DNA of 64,000 nucleotides from Agelaius tricolor (GCA_023055355.1 JALJCS010000022.1:14012501-14076500), one strand, 5' to 3'; positions 43,223 to 56,102 are shown, counted from the stretch's first letter. Numbers and translations are program-made. Notes: generated by a model not told the origin, from the letters alone.

Positions 43223-45963
43223 CCACGTGCCCACAGGACCTCCCCAAACCTCACGCAGCCCAGCCCTGCCCACTGCACAACAGAGTGCCAGGTGCTGCTC
43301 TGACATCCCTGTAATTAAGACCTCATTGTAATCACAAGATGTACTGTGGGATAAAGCAGGCTGGATACACAGCTTCCACTGCCAGTGAAATAGAGAGAAT
43401 GAGGAGTACATTTCCCCATTTCCCTGCAAAAACTCATTGTACAGAAGGATGAGGGATGCAAAAAAAAAAAAAAGAAAAGGAGAGCTTTGTCTTCACTATT
43501 TCAAAATTATTAATGTTTTCATTACTTTTTGCTATTTATTCCACATTTATTTGCAAGATACCTAAAAGCAATACTTCAGAGACACAGTGGACTCCCCGTG
43601 AGTGTTCAACATCAGGACCTGGTATTAATCTCCAGCAGCAGGAGAACAATACAGTAGGATGCAGTTAGTAAACCTGGTCTACAATACCCTCAAATCTGGG
43701 GAAGCCAGCAAAATAAATCACATGTTAAGGTTCAAGTCAACCTTTTACCCTTCAGCTGCATGTTTTCCAGCATCATTAATACCAACAGGGACATTTAACT
43801 CCAAGAATGATTCTCTTCAATACTAAAGGCCTAAGAAATAATTTTTTGAATCTTGTAACAGCAAATGTGTCAGGGTAGCATGACATGATCCACTTTCTAT
43901 CAACATATTTCTAGACATTGGCATAACAAATAGCATTTCTCTACCCACTGTCTTTCTGCAACGTAGCTTGGAAGAAGCACCCCAGTAACTGATGTAGAAA
44001 CATTAAATTGTAGCCACAGAAACCACAAGTTTGCTGCCACAGAATGCCGTGAGTTCCATCTGGCAGGAAGGAGAGTTCCAGCTTTGCTGCAAAGCCACCA
44101 CACACAGGGTGACACGGGAGGTGAGGCCACCCCGGCTGGGACAGAGGGGGCATCAGGACACGGGCATGGGGGCCTGCACGGGGCACGGCAGGCAGGGCAA
44201 GAGGACAGGGCAGGAAGCCAGCAGGACGAAGAGATGGGGGGGGATTTGGGGCAGCTCTGGGGCTCTGGGAGCCTGGGCAGGCATCAGGCACAGAAGGGAA
44301 GGAGGCAGAGCCACAGGGGAGCAGCAGCACCACGGCAGACAGGGAGCATCCCCAGGGAGGGGATGGGATGAGCTGCCAGGAGCAGCAGGGAGAGGGGCAG
44401 GACAAGGGAGGGGTGGGAGGACTTGCTTGGAAAAGCTTTCACACCAGAGGATCAGCCTGGGCGAACTGGAAGCTGAGATTTGAGTTCAAACACAAAGCTG
44501 TTGGTGGAGAGAGGGAGCAAAGGGCCTTGGGGGGAGATGCCAGCACTCCCTCCCCAGCCTGAATCCCTTGGAACACAAGGCATCCCATTTGCTCCAGCCA
44601 GAGGGCCGTGCAGTGCAGGACACCACTGCTTTCTTTCCCTGTTGTTCCTGCAGAAAGCACAAGCAGCAGGTTTGGTCTCCAGCATCTCGGGCCAATCTGT
44701 TTTGCCTATTCACAGCCACAGAGAAGATTACACAGGTGAGGGAAATGGAAATACAGTGTAATATGGCTGTCAGGAACCTCAAGTGAGCATTCACTACCCA
44801 GGAATCCAGGCAATGCTAGTAGATAATGGAAGAAATTAAAGGTACAATGGCAGCCCAGTGCTGTAATGAGCCCCTTTAGGAACCACAGACTCAAACCTAC
44901 TACTAGGAAGCAACTCTAAAGTCGTGTAAAAACAGAGAATTTTGTATAATTAAAAATGAGTCCCTGCAACTCCATAAGGAATCAAATGCACCATGCAAAG
45001 CAACTGCTAAGTCAGTTTAGGCAGACTGGGTAATGGATATGCAATATAAAAATGTTTGCATTGGCCAGAAACCATTCCTAAACAGCAAGAAATGCCCTTT
45101 GCATTGGCCAGGAGCCCTTCCAAAGAGTGTGAGCAGGTTGCATTCACCTGATCTCCATCAGCGAGCTCAGGAGGCACTGGAGATGGAGAAGGAAACCCAG
45201 CACCTCATCCCTTGTGCTCCGTGTCCCTGACCAGGGCTATTTCTGTTAGAAAAACACGTGTTAGTGTGCAACAGCAACCCAGGGAGGCCAGCAGGGCACT
45301 CATTAACCAGCTGAGCCCTGGCTGGCTCAGGTCAACGAGCACTAAATGAGTTCACAGTGGTCCCGAAAGCACGGGAGATGTGGTCGCACACACAGGAGGG
45401 GTGAGCAGGCCTGCCCTCCCAGCAGTCAGGGCTCAGGGTCAGCACGTTCTGGGGCTGGCTGCAGGGCAGCTCCAGAGCCCTGGCTGCCCAAAGGGAGTGC
45501 CCAGTGCCCCAAGGCCAGCACCAGGACAGGTCTGTTTCCCCCTGTCAGCTGCCACGTGTCTGGCTGCTGTTTCCACAAGGGCACAGCCCCTCGGCAAACC
45601 TGCCTGGAAATGATCCATTTTACAGGGCACCTCTGGTTAAACAGCCTGCCAGGAGATCAGAGCAGAGCTGTTGGAAAGGCAAAGGTCACTCTGGCAACCA
45701 CCCCAGCCATAAACAGCCCAGGTAACCTGCAGGGCCAGGGCTCACCTTCCCTGCTGGGCTGGCAGGGGACAGGGACAGCCACCAGCCCACACTGCTGCAC
45801 TGCAGTGCAGAGCACTGCACACCTGGACACACCTTCCCTTCCTTCTGCTCCCAGGAGCAGCCACGGCCCGCACGGATCTGGGATGGAAAACTTCCTCTGC
45901 AGCTGGAATAAACCCTCCCTGGCACATCACCAAACCCCTCTGGCACGCTGAGTCCAGAGCACA
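43223..45963 (-). other. STK32C: STK32C intron 1, unique sequence
   Basis: Positions 43430-43990 and 44760-45070 are AT-rich and complex, with an A13 run near 43460. Positions 44040-44560 and 45100-45960 are GC-rich. No gene or mobile element is recognised. Confidence 0.7.
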
Positions 45964-47060
45964 CAGAGCTGCAGCCCTTGGACCACAGAGCCATCCATGG
46001 GTCTGGGCTGAAGGATTGCCCACTGGAGCCCCCCAGGAGTGACAGAGCCCAGCTCCAGCCCAGCTCCATGGCTATGCTGCAGTGCCAGAGCCATCCATGG
46101 GTCTGGGCTGGAAGGATTGCCCACCTGGAGCCCCTGAGGAGCCCAGCTCCAGCCCAGCTCCATGGCTATGCTGCAGTGCCAGAGCCATCCATGGTCTGGG
46201 CTGGTCACTGGAGCCCATCAGGAGTGACAGAGCCCAGCTCCAGCCCAGCTCCTTGGCTATGCTGCAGTGCCAGAGCCATCCATGGGTCTGGGCTGAAGGA
46301 TTGCCCACTCGAGTTCCCCAGGAGTGACAGAGCCCAGCTCCAGCCCAGCTCCTTGGCCACACTGCAGTGCCAGAGCCATCCATGGGTCTGGGCTGGTCAC
46401 TGGAGCCCATCAGGAGTGACAGAGCCCAGCTCCAGCCCAGCTCCTTGGCTATGCTGCAGTGCCAGAGCCATCCATGGGTCTGGGCTGAAGGATTGCCCAC
46501 TCGAGTTCCCCAGGAGTGACAGAGCCCAGCTCCAGCCCAGCTCCTTGGCCACACTGCAGTGCCAGAGCCATCCATGGGTCTGGGCTGGTCACTGGAGCCC
46601 ATCAGGAGTGACAGAGCCCAGCTCCAGCCCAGCTCCTTGGCTATGCTGCAGTGCCAGAGCCATCCATGGGTCTGGGCTGAAGGATTGCCCACTCGAGTTC
46701 CCCAGGAGTGACAGAGCCCAGCTCCAGCCCAGCTCCTTGGCCACACTGCAGTGCCAGAGCCATCCATGGGTCTGGGCTGGTCACTGGAGCCCATCAGGAG
46801 TGACAGAGCCCAGCTCCAGCCCAGCTCCTTGGCTATGCTGCAGTGCCAGAGCCATCCATGGGTCTGGGTGAAGGATTGCCCACTGGAGCCCAGCAGGAGT
46901 GCCAGAGCCCAGCTCCAGCCCAGCTCCTTGGCTATGCTGCAGTGCCAGAGCCATCCATGGTCTGGGCTGGAAGGATTGCCCACTCGAGTTCCCCAGGAGT
47001 GACAGAGCCCAGCTCCAGCCCAGCTCCTTGGCCACACTGCATTGACAGAGCCCAGCCTGT
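45964..47060. repeat. ~96-bp satellite with 192-bp higher-order unit
   Basis: Two related subunits alternate. One carries GAAGGATTGCCCACTCGAGT, the other GGTCACTGGAGCCCATCAGG. Both share CAGAGCCATCCATGGGTCTG and AGAGCCCAGCTCCAGCCC. The GAAGGATTGCCC landmark recurs at 46295, 46487 and 46679, exactly 192 bp apart. As 192 is 64 x 3, frames of 297 and 354 codons stay open; they are not genes. Confidence 0.94.
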
Positions 47061-47882
47061 CCCCAGACACAGCCTGCAGGCAGTGCCACAGCAGCACCAG
47101 CAGCTCTGCCCCACAGCAGCAGTCCCAGCCCTGCACTTCTCGGGTTGTTGCTTTTTTCCTTACTTCTACCGATAAGAAAATTTTATTTCAAGGAACTATA
47201 ATTGATTTACGGAAAAAAAAAAATTAGAAAGCCTTTATAGCACATGTTTTTAGTTGGATAATGTTAGCAATAAACAGCTGCTGGATGTTACTTAATGTTT
47301 CTGCAGCATATGTTAGGAATGATAAATGGCTGAGTTTCGGCGCCTCATGAAAGATTGAGGCTGTACCATGTTCAGGGCTCGGCTGGGACTGCTAAAATCC
47401 CCAAAGTGAACAGAAGCACCTTTGTAAAGCTACGTTAAAATTAATTTTAGACAAATTAATTCCAACCAGGTTTGTAAAGTTGGCTGGAACAGGACACTGA
47501 ATTAATTGCCTCCATTCATTTGTTGACAACGTGTAAAATTGCCTCTTCTGGAGTGTTTTCAGTACTGGCCATGCCAGTACTTTTTAGCACAATAAAGACT
47601 CTTTTGCAGTTTTATTTTAAAAGGTATAAAAGGAATAAAGAGTTATACAAAATTAAGTGATTGAGCTCAAATGAAGTCTTCATTTCTCCTCTGAAAAAAT
47701 ATGAATTTCAGGTGAAATACCCAAACTGGGTATTATTCACTGCTACTCTCAGCTCCTCACCCAGCTCCACATCCTGACCGTGCAGGCAGGGACTCCCCAG
47801 CCCTGGCCAGCACTCCCCACAAGCCGCAGGGAACACACTTTGCTTTGGGGGAAAACTCATTTAAAAAAAAAAAGCTTAGTCA
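47061..47882 (-). other. STK32C: STK32C intron 1, unique AT-rich block
   Basis: Positions 47150-47740 are complex, AT-rich and non-repetitive, next to the satellite. It is a candidate conserved non-coding block by appearance only. Confidence 0.5.
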
Positions 47883-48640
47883 AAGAATCACAGAATCATT
47901 AAGGTTGGAAAAGACCTTGGAGTTCACCCAGTCCAACCATCCCCATCACCACCACAGTCACCAACAAACCTCAGCTGCCACATCCACTCAGATTCTGAAC
48001 ACTTCCAGGGATGGGGACTCCAGCCCTGCCCTGGGCAGCTGTGGTGACAGCCTTTTCCAAAATGGAAAACTTTCCCAAAATGGAAAACTTTCCCAAAATC
48101 CGTCCTGAGCTGCCCTGGCCCAGCCTGAGGCCGTTCCCTCTGCTCCTGTCCCTGTGCCCTGGAGCAGAGCCCGACCCCCCGGCTGTGCCCTCCTGGCAGG
48201 AGCTGTGCAGAGCCACAAGGGCCCCTGAGCCTCCTTTGCTCCAGGCTCAGCCCCTGCCCAGCTCCCTCAGGGATTCTGCAGCCCCTGCCCGGCTCCCTCA
48301 GGGATTCTGCAGCCCCTGCCCAGCTCCCTCAGGGATTCTGCAGCCCCTGCCCGGCTCCCTCAGGGATTCTGCAGCCCCTGCCCAGCTCCCTCAGGGATTC
48401 TGCAGCCCCTGCCCGGCTCCCTCAGGGATTCTGCAGCCCCTGCCCGGCTCCCTCAGGGATTCTGCAGCCCCTGCCCAGCTCCCTCAGGGATTCTGCAGCC
48501 CCTGCCCGGCTCCCTCACGGATTCTGCAGCCCCTGCCAGCTCCCTCAGGGATTCTGCAGCCCCTGCCCGGCTCCCTCAGGGATTCTGCAGCCCCTGCCCG
48601 GCTCCGTTCCCTTCTCTGCACACTCCAGGCCCTCAATGCC
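47883..48640 (-). mobile_element. CR1 LINE 3' fragment, internally expanded
   Basis: Reverse-complement CR1: AAAGAATCACAGAATCATTA, GAGTTCACCCAGTCCAACC, CCTCAGCTGCCACATCCACT, CCTGAGGCCGTTCCCTCTGC, CAGGAGCTGTGCAGAGCCAC, CCAGGCTCAGCCCCTGCCCA. From 48250 it turns into a 31-bp tandem array and resumes at GGCTCCGTTCCCT near 48600. It is collinear with the unexpanded copy at 18710-19190. Confidence 0.88.
48250..48603. repeat. 31-bp minisatellite inside CR1, about 11 copies
   Basis: The unit is GCTCCCTCAGGGATTCTGCA plus GCCCCTGCCC(G/A), 31 bp, with one 30-bp and one CACGG variant. The flanks on both sides are CR1 sequence. Confidence 0.94.
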
Positions 48641-49156
48641 AAATACAAGGCTGAGAACAAAGTTTAGGGTGTCTTTGCCATTTCCATTCAAAACTAAAAG
48701 CTGGCAACCAGCTTTGCTCAGCACAACAGGAGGTTTGGGGTTCATCAGCCTGAGCTCACCCCTGTCCCTGGGAAAACATCCATGGTTTTATGCAGGTTCT
48801 GCATGTTCTGGCTCTTCAGTGTCCAGGTCTGCTGAGCAAGCCCAGCTTAAATACAATTAAGGAACTCTCATAGGGATATAAAAGTCTTTAGTAATCAGAA
48901 ATAAAATCCAGCCAGCAGACATACACTGTTTCCAGGAAGAAACTCATCACTACTATTCCAAGCCAGCTCAGTCCTCCCAGGTCTATGAGACAATGGCTAC
49001 CAACATCTGATGAAGCAGGAGTCCACAGGGGACCCTTGTGATGAAGCAGAAAGCTTGAGGAGGAAGAAATGAAGAAAATATTATTGAAATCTGTAATAAA
49101 ATTCAGGACGTGGAAGTTCAAGAAGCATCTCCAATATTAAATGTGGCAGAGATGGA
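48641..49156 (-). other. STK32C: STK32C intron 1, unique sequence
   Basis: Unique spacer between two CR1 copies. No element is recognised. Confidence 0.75.
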
Positions 49157-49400
49157 TCATAGAGTCACAGCATCCCAGACTGGACTGGGTAAGAAGGGAC
49201 CCCAAATCCCACCCAGTGCCACCCCTGCCATGGCAGGGACACCTCCCACTGTCCCAGGTGCTCCCAGCCCCAGTGTCCAGCCTGGCCTTGGGCACTGCCA
49301 GGGATCCAGGGGCAGCCCCAGCTGCTCTGGGCACCTGTGCCAGGGCTGCCCACCCTGCCAGGGAAGAAATCCTCCAGTATATCCAAACTAAATTTAACCT
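49157..49400 (-). mobile_element. CR1 LINE 3' end
   Basis: Reverse-complement CR1: GATCATAGAGTCACAGCATC, CTGCCATGGCAGGGACACCT, CCCACTGTCCCAGGTGCTCC, GGGCTGCCCACCCTGCCAGG. It is nearly the same as the copy at 27.7 kb. Confidence 0.93.
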
Positions 49401-50450
49401 CTGTCAGTTTAATCTTTTAAAATCAAAGGAAGTAATTTAATTAGAAATCCCTTTGAGGTAGGATTTTCCCCCCTTTATGGGATGTGTCTGTAGCCTCATG
49501 GGATCCCAGTTCAACAGCTCATGTCCTTAAATTTAACTCCAATAAATTTTTTTTAGCAAGAGAGGGTTTATGTTACTGCAGCCCTCTCAGAGCAGTCCTC
49601 CCTTAAGTACAAGTGCACCCTTGTATTGTACCATCAGCCACAGCCCCCAGAACACACAAGGGGTGGAAACTGAAGATGCCCAAGTCCTCAGCACTTCTCT
49701 CCTGTCCCAGGCTCTGCAGAGGCTGGATTGGACCCTCGACTCATTCCTTCATCCCAACTGTCCTCACCAGACCCGTCACTCATAAAATATGGATACTGCA
49801 GCACTCCTCAGCCTCCACACTGGAGCAGGAAACCTGCCCTGCACCCTCGAGCTGCAGCTGAACTCTAAAATATTTAAGCCCATCCAGAGATGCTGGATGA
49901 ATTCTGGAGGCGGGACACCAGCAGGGCTGGCAGCTGAGCTTATGCAAACCCAAATTTAGGTGGAAGGAGGATGTGTCTCTGCTGGAGAGCCCATGCTGAG
50001 GACACCACCAGCACCGTTCTCCTGCCCACAGGGAGAGAGGCCCTACAGCCAGGAGGAGCAGCTGCTCTTATGGCAGCCTGGCCAACAGCCACTGTCCTGT
50101 TTGGCTTTGCCTGTGGCAGCCACTGCAGTGGGATGTGGGATGGAATCCCCAAGAGGAAGGGAAGGATCAGCATCCCACAGCCTGTGCTGCAGGGGCAAAA
50201 GCAATGACAGGTACCGGCCAGCCCGTGTGGCACACCTAACCCTGGGCACAACAACAGGAGCTCTGCTGGGTTCTCTCCTAAACACAAACAGGAAAACAAT
50301 TCATGGCAGGTTTTACTGCTCTGTGGGGAAGCCATTCCACCAGCCGAACTCCATTGCCTTGTCTGAAATTTCCAGAAGGCACAGCACTGGAAGGCAGTGC
50401 CGCAGGATCCTCTGGCTACTGAGCCACTGAGCTCCATCTTGCTCCAAACG
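49401..50450 (-). other. STK32C: STK32C intron 1, unique sequence
   Basis: Mixed unique sequence leading into the ATCC array. No gene. Confidence 0.75.
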
Positions 50451-51887
50451 TCCGTCCATCTGTCCATCCATCCATCCATCATCCATCCATCATCCATCCA
50501 TCCATCCATCCATCCATCCATCATCCATCCATCCATCCATCCATCCATCCATCCATCATCCATCCATCCATCATCCATCCATCATCCATCCATCCATCCA
50601 TCCACCCATCCATCCATCCATCCATCATCCATCCATCCATCATCCATCCATCCATCCATCTGTCCATCCATCCATCCATCATCCATCCATCCATCATCCA
50701 TCCATCCATCCATCCACCCATCCATCCATCCATCCATCATCCATCCATCCATCATCCATCCATCCATCCATCATCCATCCATCCATCATCCATCATCCAT
50801 CCATCATCCATCCATCCATCCATCCATCCATCCATCCATCATCCATCATCCATCATCCATCCATCATCCATCATCCATCCATCATCCATCATCCATCCAT
50901 CCATCCATCCATCCATCCATCCATCCATCCATCATCCATCATCCATCCATCCATCCATCCATCCATCCATCCACCCATCATCCATCCATCATCCCTCCAT
51001 CATCCATCCATCCATCCATCATCCATCCATCATCCATCATCCATCCATCATCCATCCATCCATCCATCCACCCATCATCCATCCATCATCCCTCATCTAT
51101 CCATCCATCATCCATCCATCCATCCATCATCCATCCATCCATCCATCCATCCATCCATCCATCATCCATCCATCCATCATCCATCCATCCATTCATCATC
51201 CATCCATCCCTCCATCATCCATCCATCATCCATCATCCATCCATCCATCCATCCATCCATCCATCATCCATCCATCCATCCATCATCCATCCATCCATCA
51301 TCCATCATGCATCCATCCATCCATCATCCATTCATCCATCATCCATCCATCCATCATCCATCCATCCATCCATCCATCATCCATCCATCCATTCATCCAT
51401 CATCCATCATCCATCATCCATCATCCATCATCCATCCATCATCCATCATCCATCCATCCATCATCCATCCATCCATTCATCATCCATCCATCCCTCCATC
51501 ATCCCTCCATCATCCATCCATCATCCATCATCCATCCATCCATCCATCCATCCATCCATCCATCCATCCATCCATCATCCATCCATCCATCCATCATCCA
51601 TCCATCCATCATCCATCATGCATCCATCCATCCATCATCCATTCATCCATCATCCATCATGCATCCATCCATCCATCCATCCATCCATCCATCCATCCAT
51701 CATCCATCCATCCATCATCCATCCATCTGTCCATCCATCCATCCATCATCCATCCATCCATCCATCATCCATCCATCCATCCATCTGTCCATCCATCCAT
51801 CCATCCATCCATCATCCATCCATCCATCCCTCCATTCATCATCCATCCATCCATTTGTCCATCCCTCCATCCATCCATCCCTCCCCA
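50451..51887. repeat. (ATCC)n microsatellite array, ~1.43 kb
   Basis: Almost pure CCAT/ATCC tetranucleotide. It is interrupted every few units by a single extra ATC (giving CATCATCC), and rarely by CTGT, CCCT, TTCA or GCAT variants. A 548-codon frame rich in Ser, Ile, His and Pro, and several Met/Trp/Asp/Gly frames on the other strand, come only from the repeat. Confidence 0.97.
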
Positions 51888-53367
51888 GCTTTAGTGTTTG
51901 CTCTAAGGTTTAATTCTGTCTGTGCCAATCAAAGTCACACTGCCTGGGTGAGGGGCAGATTGAGCTGTGCTCTTCTGGCACCATTTTTAAGCATTAACCA
52001 CAGTTCACTTATGTCCAATACAACAAGGACAGATTTTTTTTAACATTTATGACACAGTAATAGTTCCACTGAGTGTCCCCAACTTGCAGTGTAATAAATT
52101 ACAGGGATTATATCAGAAATAAATCTGCTTATTTCCATAAGCTTGGCTTACCCTGTGGTCCTGACTGTACAAGGGAAACCATTAAACAAGAAGTTAGTTC
52201 TTTAAATAATTTCAATTCACAATTTAGGGAAAAGTTGTTCTGTGACAAAGCCCCTTCTGAGGGTCTGACACACAAACTGCTCCCCACCCTCAGGTCTTCA
52301 GTCCACCTGTGCCCTGAGGATGAGACAAGCCTAAATCTTGGCCCCTCTCTCAGCAGGAACCTTCTTGGAGTGAATCCACAGAACTGAAAGGATGCAAAGG
52401 GTTTGTGCTGCCATCCTGCCCAGGAACGTGTCTCACTCCACCTTCCATGCTCCAGCCTCTCCTCTATGTTAATCACTTCAAAGTTGCTAAATTATTCACT
52501 GCTCAGAAAATACATTTTCATTTCTTAGAGCTGGCAGCCAAGAATGACTTACAGAAATAGGTCATGCTCATCCCATAGAAGAATTACCATACACTTCATC
52601 TGCTCCCCTCCCCAGTTTCCATTTTTAAGCTCTGCTCCACGTGAGGATGGGCCAAATTTAAACAGTCTGCATTTTTCATGCTGCTCCCACTGTCTCCACC
52701 ATGTGCCCTGACTTTCCATTTTTAATAAACTGCACCCAGCAGAAGTATTACCAGACCAACTTCTGTCTGGTGTTCCTGTAGACCCGAGCAAAGCTTTAAT
52801 GATAAGTGCAAAGGAAATAACCCCAGTTTTCCAATGCCACCACCGTGGCTTGGGAAAACTCCATCCTGCTGGAGCCCAGCCAGGATGCTGCCAACCACTG
52901 CCCTTGGCCAAGAAGGGTTTGCACCTGCCTTGAAAGGGGGAGCAGGTTGTAGTTTTCCTTCTTTTCGTTTTTGCTACCTAACTATCCCCAAAATGATCAG
53001 ATTTTAATGTGACATTAAAAAAAATAAAACAAAAAAAACCCCAAAAAAACAAAACTTCTTGCTGGCACATTTAACTTTCTGGTTTTACACATCCCCAAAC
53101 AAAACGCATTTGGCTGAGGCCTGTTCTCAGCAAGCTGTCAGCCAGGATATGCCCAGGCTGCTGCTGTCTGTTGGGTCCACAGGAATTTCTCCTCACTGGG
53201 AGCACAGAGCAAGGGCCCAGTTCAGGCTTTGTGCTCCTGCTGTGCTTTGCACAGGCAGAGCCAGCACTGGATTACCTGGAGACCACGCTGGTGCCTGCAG
53301 GGACACAGCCCAGGGGACACAAGTGGCACATGAAGCCAAAGTACAAAGCAGGAGACCTTAAATAGCA
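51888..53367 (-). other. STK32C: STK32C intron 1, unique sequence
   Basis: AT-rich at 51890-52520 with an A-rich run at 53010-53060. No gene or repeat array. Confidence 0.75.
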
Positions 53368-53525
53368 TCAAAGACTCACAGACTGGTTTCTCTTGGAAGA
53401 GACCTTAAAGCTCATCCAGTTCCAATCCCCTGCTACGGGCAGGGGCACCTTCCACTAGAAGAGGCTGCTCCAAGCCCCATGCAACCTGGCCTTGGATATT
53501 TCCAGGGTTGAGAATGTGCAATACC
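53368..53525 (-). mobile_element. CR1 LINE 3' end
   Basis: Reverse-complement CR1: CATCAAAGACTCACAGACTG, GAGACCTTAAAGCTCATCCA, GGGCAGGGGCACCTTCCACT, CAAGCCCCATGCAACCTGGC. It is a subfamily different from the 27.7 and 49.2 kb copies. Confidence 0.88.
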
Positions 53526-54838
53526 ATCACTAGAACTGATGAGACAGAGGAAAATCAAGACTGAGCCCATCCTGAAGGCAGGGGAGGGAAGGAAACTGAG
53601 TGTGGCAGGTGCAAGGGAGGATGGAGAGGATGGATGACCTCAACGATGCCACCGAGGACATGGACAGCCACCAGCCCTGTGCCCTGCTGCTGCTGCTGCT
53701 ATCTCTGATCCAGAGTGAATTGCACTGCCTGGCTCGCTGTGCTGCTCATTGAACACTCTGCAGTGCCAAGTGTCCCCAAGCTGTGCCACCCACGGCACCA
53801 ACACAGGGGCTCTTGTTGCCCACAGGAACTGAGCAAAGACAGTGGAGCAGAATCATCTCCAGGCTGGAGAGGCTGCAGCTCGTGGGGCAGCGCCTGCAGC
53901 TCCCAGGGAAAGAGAAGGCAAAAGCAATGAGGAGAGGTCCTCTATGCACAAAGGCAGAGCCTGGGGATGCTTTGCCCTGTGGACTCCTCAGGAGACTTTT
54001 CTGACTGACTTTAATGAGACACAGATTCTCCCAGCAAGGCCCTGGGAAGTGCCACCCACTGCAGCAGCTGGATGCTCAGTCTGGTTTAGCTTGGGGACCT
54101 GCCTTAAGGCAGCCCAGTGAGAGCCCAGCACCTTCCAGCACGGTGCCAGCCCTGCAGTGGCCCAGCCCTGGCAGAGCCCCGTCCCTGCAGCCTGGCTGTG
54201 TGCTCGGGATGCTGTTTGTTTGTGATTCACACCACGAGAGGGGTGCTGATCACAGAGCGCAGCTGCCCTGCCATATGCAGCGGATTAATTACTGTATCAT
54301 TTGTTCCCATGGCAGGTCAAAGAGATCATTACCAACTCAGGAACACGAGTGCTAATAATAGTATTGCTCCCAACCATATTCCAGCATTCAGCTTGTTCCG
54401 ATTGTTCGGCTCAATAACAGCTTACACTAATTCCCACCAACTTTTAACACCCATCCATCCATCCATCCATCCATCCATCCATCCATCCACGTGTATTGAG
54501 AAGTTCACACTCAAACAGCAGAAATTCTAATTCACAGCAGGATTAACTCTTCATGCTTTCAACTTAATTACGTGCAGTCAGGTGGATCTTGATGTTCCTT
54601 CCTCCTTAGCTAAACCCAACCACACACATTTAATGATTCCTGTGTACATTCACTGATGGAGATAATTAGGACTCCTGGGGGGCCAAGTGCAACTTTTCCA
54701 GTGTTGTCTAAACTGAAAACAAAATGTTCCAGAAGCCATGCTGCGCACCCAGGCTCTGCGAGACAGCTCGCTCCTGTGAGTCTGCAAAACCCGACGGTGT
54801 TTGCTGGGAGAAAGGAAAAAAGCTCAAAAAGTGCTGCT
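53526..54838 (-). other. STK32C: STK32C intron 1, unique sequence
   Basis: A short (CTG)n run lies at 53685-53700. Positions 54265-54440 are complex with GGATTAATTACTG and AATAATAG motifs. An (ATCC)9 run lies at 54452-54489. No gene. Confidence 0.7.
54452..54489. repeat. (ATCC)9 microsatellite
   Basis: A perfect short ATCC array of the same motif as the 1.43-kb array at 50.5 kb, but uninterrupted. Confidence 0.95.
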
Positions 54839-55065
54839 CACAGAATCACAGAATGATTCAGGTTGGAAAAGTCCCCTCAGACCACTGAGTCCAATCACAC
54901 CTGCAGCAGCCAAGGCCGCTGCAAACCCATGTCCCCAGCTGCCACATCCACACGGTTTTCAAACCCCTCCCGGGATGGGGACTTCAGCGCTGCCCTGAGC
55001 AGCCTGTGCCAGGGCTGGACAGCCCTTTCCATGGAGGAATTTTCCCTGATAGTCCATATAAGGTC
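54839..55065 (-). mobile_element. CR1 LINE 3' fragment
   Basis: Reverse-complement CR1: CACAGAATCACAGAATGATT, AGGTTGGAAAAGTCCCCTCA, ATGTCCCCAGCTGCCACATC, CCTCCCGGGATGGGGACTTC, CCCTTTCCATGGAGGAAT. Confidence 0.92.
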
Positions 55066-55744
55066 TCCATACTGGTGTTTACAGCCCACACAGTATTTCC
55101 ATGGGCACTCCCAGAACCTGGGTGACCTTTCTGCCCCGGGCAGCAGAGGCAGGAGTGCAGGCACAGCAGCACCCTGGAGCAGGCAGGGCTGGGATGGCTC
55201 TGAGCACCCCTGCCCATGCCCTGAGGTGTGTCCCAGCCAGGCACACTGGACAGGAGGAGCAGACAGTGGGCACGCAGCAGGCATGGCCTGGCAGGCAGGA
55301 CCACAGAGCACACTGTGCTCCTGGAAGCTCAGCAGACACCTCTGGCCATGTACCAATGGCCCACGGGAACAAACATCTGCCAGGCTGAAGCCACTGAGGA
55401 AAGCAAGGCAGGATCTGCGTGTGCTCAAGAGCTGCTGGGGCTCTCTGTTGCACACTGGGCTCTGTGACTGCAGTACCAGCAGTGCCTGTTTGGAACAGCC
55501 TCAGGGAACCCCGCTCTGAGAAACTGCTCAGCTGCCTCCCGGGTCTGAAAAAAGAAATACTTCAAACCATTACACTGCTATCAAGATGCTGCTGATTAAA
55601 GGATGACTCCAAACTCAGGGGACTGCCCCAGCAGCTGTGCACCCCTCTGGATCCCAGCCACAGCCCAGCTCCTGCACACGGGCAGAAAAGCAGCAGCAGG
55701 CTCCTGTGCTGCTCCCCAGCCAGCCCATGATCACCTGTCCGTGT
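55066..55744 (-). other. STK32C: STK32C intron 1, unique sequence
   Basis: GC-rich unique sequence. No gene or mobile element is recognised. Confidence 0.75.
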
Positions 55745-56102
55745 CCAGCTGGAACCATGGCCATGTGAGGGAGGAGATGCTGGGATCACCATGTCCAGGT
55801 GGAGCATGGCTGTATGAGAGAGGAGATGCCCAGATCCCCGTGCCCATTTCCAGCCAGGGCATGGCCATGTGAGGGAGGAGATGCTGGGATCACCATGTCC
55901 AGGTGGAGCATGGCTGTGTGAGGGAGGAGATGCCCAGATCCCCGTGCCCATTTCCAGCTGGAACCATGGCCATGTGAGGGAGGAGATGCTGGGATCACCA
56001 TGTCCAGGTGGAGCATGGCTGTATGAGAGAGGAGATGCCCAGATCCCCGTGCCCATTTCCAGCCGGGGCCATGGCCATGTGAGGGAGGAGATGCCCAGAT
56101 CC
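55745..56102. repeat. ~105-bp tandem repeat, 3.4 copies
   Basis: The unit carries GCCATGTGAGGGAGGAGATG, CACCATGTCCAGGTGGAGCA and ATGCCCAGATCCCCGTGCCC. GGCCATGTGAGGG recurs at about 55760, 55864, 55969 and 56073. The length, a multiple of three, leaves short open frames. Confidence 0.93.

Noticed and set aside
45978..47136. 297-codon plus and 354-codon minus frames
   Set aside because: The 192-bp satellite period is a multiple of three and lacks stops. The peptides are periodic and match no family I know.
50397..52043. 548-codon open frame rich in Ser, Ile, His and Pro
   Set aside because: It is translated ATCC microsatellite. It has no non-repetitive domain, and similar frames exist on both strands.
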